A stretch of DNA of 64,000 nucleotides from Streptomyces cinnamoneus (GTDB taxonomy: Bacteria; Actinomycetota; Actinomycetes; Streptomycetales; Streptomycetaceae), in the NCBI RefSeq assembly GCF_014650495.1, contig NZ_BMVB01000003.1, forward strand, positions 124,001 to 188,000, given 5' to 3'. The number at the start of each line of letters is the position of its first letter. Position 1 is the first letter of the stretch. Shown one piece after another: positions 61,874 through 64,000 of the stretch. The translations under genes and the position numbers were made by a program. The notes under the pieces were generated by a model. The model did no database searches, was not told the DNA's origin, and was given only the letters and a program-made list of their open reading frames with translations.

Positions 61874-63088
61874 TCAGGAGGCGTGGCCGGGCCAGGGGAC
61901 GTCGGTGGCGACCGGCGCCGTGTAGTCGATGCCGGGCACGGAGAATCCGTAGAGGCGTCGGACCTCGGCGCGGAACCAGTCGAGGTCGGCCAGGTCGGCG
62001 ATGGTCGCCGTGGTGACGGTCTCCCAGCGCTCGGCGACGGCCGCCTGGACGTCGTCGGTCATTTCGAAGGTGTCCAGACGGATACGACCCTCGTCGTCCA
62101 GGGCGAGCGGGGCGGCGCCGGTGAGCTGGTCCCACAGGGCGGCGAGCTGGTGGATCGGCTGGACGAGGCCGTCTCCGAGGACGCCGCGCAGCAGGCCGGT
62201 GTACAGGGCGATGCCGGGGATCGCGGTGGAGGACTGAGTGACGGCGGCACCGTTGACGGAGGTCACGGCCCGCCCGCCCACCATCTTGTCGAGCCGCTCG
62301 TTCAGGGTGCGGGCGGTGGCCTCCAGGTGGGCCTTGGCCGCGCCGATGGTGCCCTGCCGGTAGATCGCCGCCGTCAGCGACGAGCCGATGTAGGACAGCG
62401 CGGCGGTGGCGAACTTGTCGGCGAGCAGTCCCCGCCCGGCGAGGTGGTCGATCCAGCGTTCCCAGTCCGCGCCGCCCATCACGGCCACGGTCTGCTCCAC
62501 GTCGTCGCCCTCGGCCGGCTCAGTCTCCACCTCGCGGACCTCGGGAACACCCTCGTCGTCGAAGACAAGGGTCTTGGTGCGGTTGGCCCGGCCGATCGGC
62601 TTGAGGACCGAGGCGTACGTGGTGCCGGTGGCGGGATCGGTACGCCGGGGCGCGGCCACCGAGTAGATCAGGTAGTCCAGCCGGCCGCCGAAACGCTGCT
62701 CGATGAGGTCGGCGACCTGGTCCTTCATCGAGTCGGAGAACGCGTCGCCGTTGAGGAAGACCATGTCCCGCCCGACAGTGCGGGCGATGTCGGCGGTGGC
62801 GGCGGTGCGGTACCAGCCGGCCGTCGCGGTACGCCGCGCGGTGGGGGCCTTCTCGAAGCACACGCCGATACCGCGGATACCGGCGCGCTTGAGTCCGGCG
62901 AGCGTGGCCGCGAGACCGTATCCGGCAGAGGAACCGACGACCAGCGCCACCGGCCCGTCGCCCTCCGGCACACCGACAGGGTCGGGGCATGCCTGCCACA
63001 TGTCGGCCACCAGCTGTCCGCACCCGGCCGGGTGGGAGTCGAGGAAGAGGAAGCCCCGATTGCGGGGAGTGAGAACGCGCTCGTTCAC
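61874..63088 (-). CDS. fabV: FabV-type trans-2-enoyl-CoA/ACP reductase
   Basis: 404 aa from GTG 63088. The N-terminus RNRGFLFLDSHPAGCGQLVA, dinucleotide-binding VALVVGSSAGYGLAATLAGL, the LDYLIYSVAAPRRTDP segment and catalytic Tyr-x8-Lys (YIGSSLTAAIYRQGTIGAAK) are all present. It reduces trans-2-enoyl thioesters with NADH, completing fatty acid elongation or wax/triacylglycerol-type reduction. FabV is a triclosan-resistant alternative to FabI. No other fatty-acid genes are near. Confidence 0.95.
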   Translation of the reverse strand: MNERVLTPRNRGFLFLDSHPAGCGQLVADMWQACPDPVGVPEGDGPVALVVGSSAGYGLAATLAGLKRAGIRGIGVCFEKAPTARRTATAGWYRTAATADIARTVGRDMVFLNGDAFSDSMKDQVADLIEQRFGGRLDYLIYSVAAPRRTDPATGTTYASVLKPIGRANRTKTLVFDDEGVPEVREVETEPAEGDDVEQTVAVMGGADWERWIDHLAGRGLLADKFATAALSYIGSSLTAAIYRQGTIGAAKAHLEATARTLNERLDKMVGGRAVTSVNGAAVTQSSTAIPGIALYTGLLRGVLGDGLVQPIHQLAALWDQLTGAAPLALDDEGRIRLDTFEMTDDVQAAVAERWETVTTATIADLADLDWFRAEVRRLYGFSVPGIDYTAPVATDVPWPGHAS

Positions 63089-63408
63089 GATGGCAGTCCT
63101 TGGGTCGGCCGGGACGGGAAGGCGGCGGCCAGCCGGGCCACCGCGCCCTGCAAGTCTGCGCCTGCACGCACTCAGGCAGAGGCCCTGCCAGGAACAATGA
63201 TCACGAGCCGGTCTTGGAGTGTTCCCACCACTCCCGGCCGCGCAAGAAGCGGCCGTGACCTGCTCGGTGTTGCCGTGCAGCGCTTCACCCGGACTCTGCC
63301 CTGATCCGCATCCGGCCGGACGATCCGCCCTGCCCGGCCTCAGCGCAGCCTGTCGCCCGGGGCGAGCAGGCTGGTGAGTTCGGCGATCGCGAGGCGTACT
63401 GGCCTCCC
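63089..63408. other. Non-coding stretch with one hairpin
   Basis: 320 bp with no supportable gene. It holds a perfect 7-bp inverted repeat CGGCCGC-GCAAGAA-GCGGCCG (63235-63255), which might terminate transcription of the gene at 63409-64000 or act as an operator for fabV. No T-run follows. Confidence 0.5.
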
Positions 63409-64000
63409 CTATGGCGCGGTGGAGGCACTTGCGGTTGCGCTCGGTTCGGCCGTCGGCGCAGCCTGCGCCTGCTTCTTCTTGGGGCACTCCATCCACCGGG
63501 TCTGGTAATCCATGCGCGGCTTTTTGTTCGCTCTCAGGACCGGGGTGTGGGTCGTCAGGTCGATTTTCTTCACGGTCCTGCTGCGGCCGCCGGACGCGCC
63601 GTGCCAGTAGCTCATCTCCAGGTAGCCGGAGCTCCTCTGGAGCCACGGGGCGGACTGGAGATAGACCCTCTTCCCCTCGGGGATGCTGACGATGTTCTTC
63701 TTCTCGTCGGTCCTGGTGTCGGTCCACTCCGTGGTCTCACCGCGCCGCTGTGCGTGTTCTTCGCCTTCCAGACGGGCTACGGTGACGTCGTCGCCCAGGA
63801 GGCTGATGTCCAGCACGTCCGCGATGGCCGCCGAGATCAAGCCCGAGACGTTCCTTTCGATCGACCGCTCCCGCTTCCTGACCCTCTCCCTCTCCCGCGA
63901 CATCGCCTTCGACCTGGCGACGGACTCGTTGACCAGCAGTTCGACACTCCATGCGGGGCCGGTACAGGCGCCGTAGGTGTCCGACACCGCTTTTTGGCCG
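63409..64000 (-). CDS. Unknown protein, N-terminus beyond window
   Basis: The minus-strand frame is open from the window edge to a stop at 63409 (about 196 residues visible). A GTG at 63987 is possible but the frame stays open upstream, so the true start may be outside. Visible parts are a charged region (SRERERVRKRERSIERNVSG), a possible beta domain (DDVTVARLEGEEHAQRRG, KRVYLQSAPWLQRSSGYLEM, RTVKKIDLTTHTPVLRAN) and a C-terminal Lys/Ala/Thr-rich tail. No family recognised. Confidence 0.55.
   Translation of the reverse strand, partial: GQKAVSDTYGACTGPAWSVELLVNESVARSKAMSRERERVRKRERSIERNVSGLISAAIADVLDISLLGDDVTVARLEGEEHAQRRGETTEWTDTRTDEKKNIVSIPEGKRVYLQSAPWLQRSSGYLEMSYWHGASGGRSRTVKKIDLTTHTPVLRANKKPRMDYQTRWMECPKKKQAQAAPTAEPSATASASTAP

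Overview
The window is high-GC DNA (about 70% or more) with strong G/C third-position bias, many GTG starts and 4-nt ATGA/GTGA stop-start overlaps. With a spore-pigment-type aromatic polyketide cluster, an actinobacterial contractile injection locus and a lasso peptide cluster, this points to a Streptomyces chromosome, probably an accessory-rich arm. No rRNA, tRNA, CRISPR array or complete insertion sequence was seen.

Layout. (1) 1-3.5 kb: partial membrane protein, an ECF41/SigJ-type sigma factor, and a divergent LysR/PhzF-like pair. (2) 3.7-17 kb: a type II polyketide cluster. O-methyltransferase, dehydrogenase and SchA/CurD-type protein lie on the minus strand. P450, TcmI-type cyclase, cupin, KS-alpha, KS-beta/CLF, ACP, an aromatase/cyclase-ketoreductase fusion, a double ABM-domain protein and an NmrA-like reductase lie on the plus strand. 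TetR, an MFS exporter and a LuxR-type regulator follow. (3) 17.5-45 kb: an extracellular contractile injection system (eCIS). Two or three cargo-like genes sit on the left flank: a frameshifted DUF4157 gene, a putative nuclease and a possible Cys-His hydrolase. A long plus-strand operon encodes two beta-propeller proteins, tail-assembly chaperones, a Pro/Ala-rich protein, second tube, LysM hub protein, spike, gp25-like protein, two baseplate wedge proteins, a P2-I-like protein, a 1,235-aa propeller protein, DUF4255 cap and AAA+ ATPase. A convergent minus-strand operon encodes sheath, tube, a second sheath and one small unknown protein. (4) 45.6-55.5 kb: mixed accessory genes. They include a Tat-exported propeller protein, a TetR/MBL-fold pair with a striking operator, a frameshifted 2'-5' RNA ligase, a truncated HTH-nSTAND gene, membrane and secreted proteins, a hydrolase, a glycosyltransferase-like protein and a cupin. 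(5) 55.6-60.3 kb: a complete lasso peptide cluster (A, C, B1, B2, ABC exporter) with a 36-aa precursor and predicted core LLQFRGNDRLVLSKN. (6) 60.4-64 kb: SnoaL-like protein with divergent LysR, a FabV-type enoyl reductase, and a partial gene.

How the genes work together. The polyketide enzymes would build, cyclise, reduce and decorate an aromatic polyketide that the MFS pump could export under TetR control. The eCIS carries most structural parts (tube, sheath, baseplate, spike, cap, ATPase) with cargo candidates beside it. Unusual points are a duplicated sheath sharing a 206-bp identical block, hemopexin-like repeats inside one baseplate wedge, three propeller proteins, and a short motif shared by two cargo candidates. 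The lasso enzymes recognise the leader, cleave it, close a Leu1-Asp8 ring and export the product. Two interrupted genes have breaks that look like single missing bases, at least two of them in or next to C/G runs, so sequencing error must be excluded before calling them dead.
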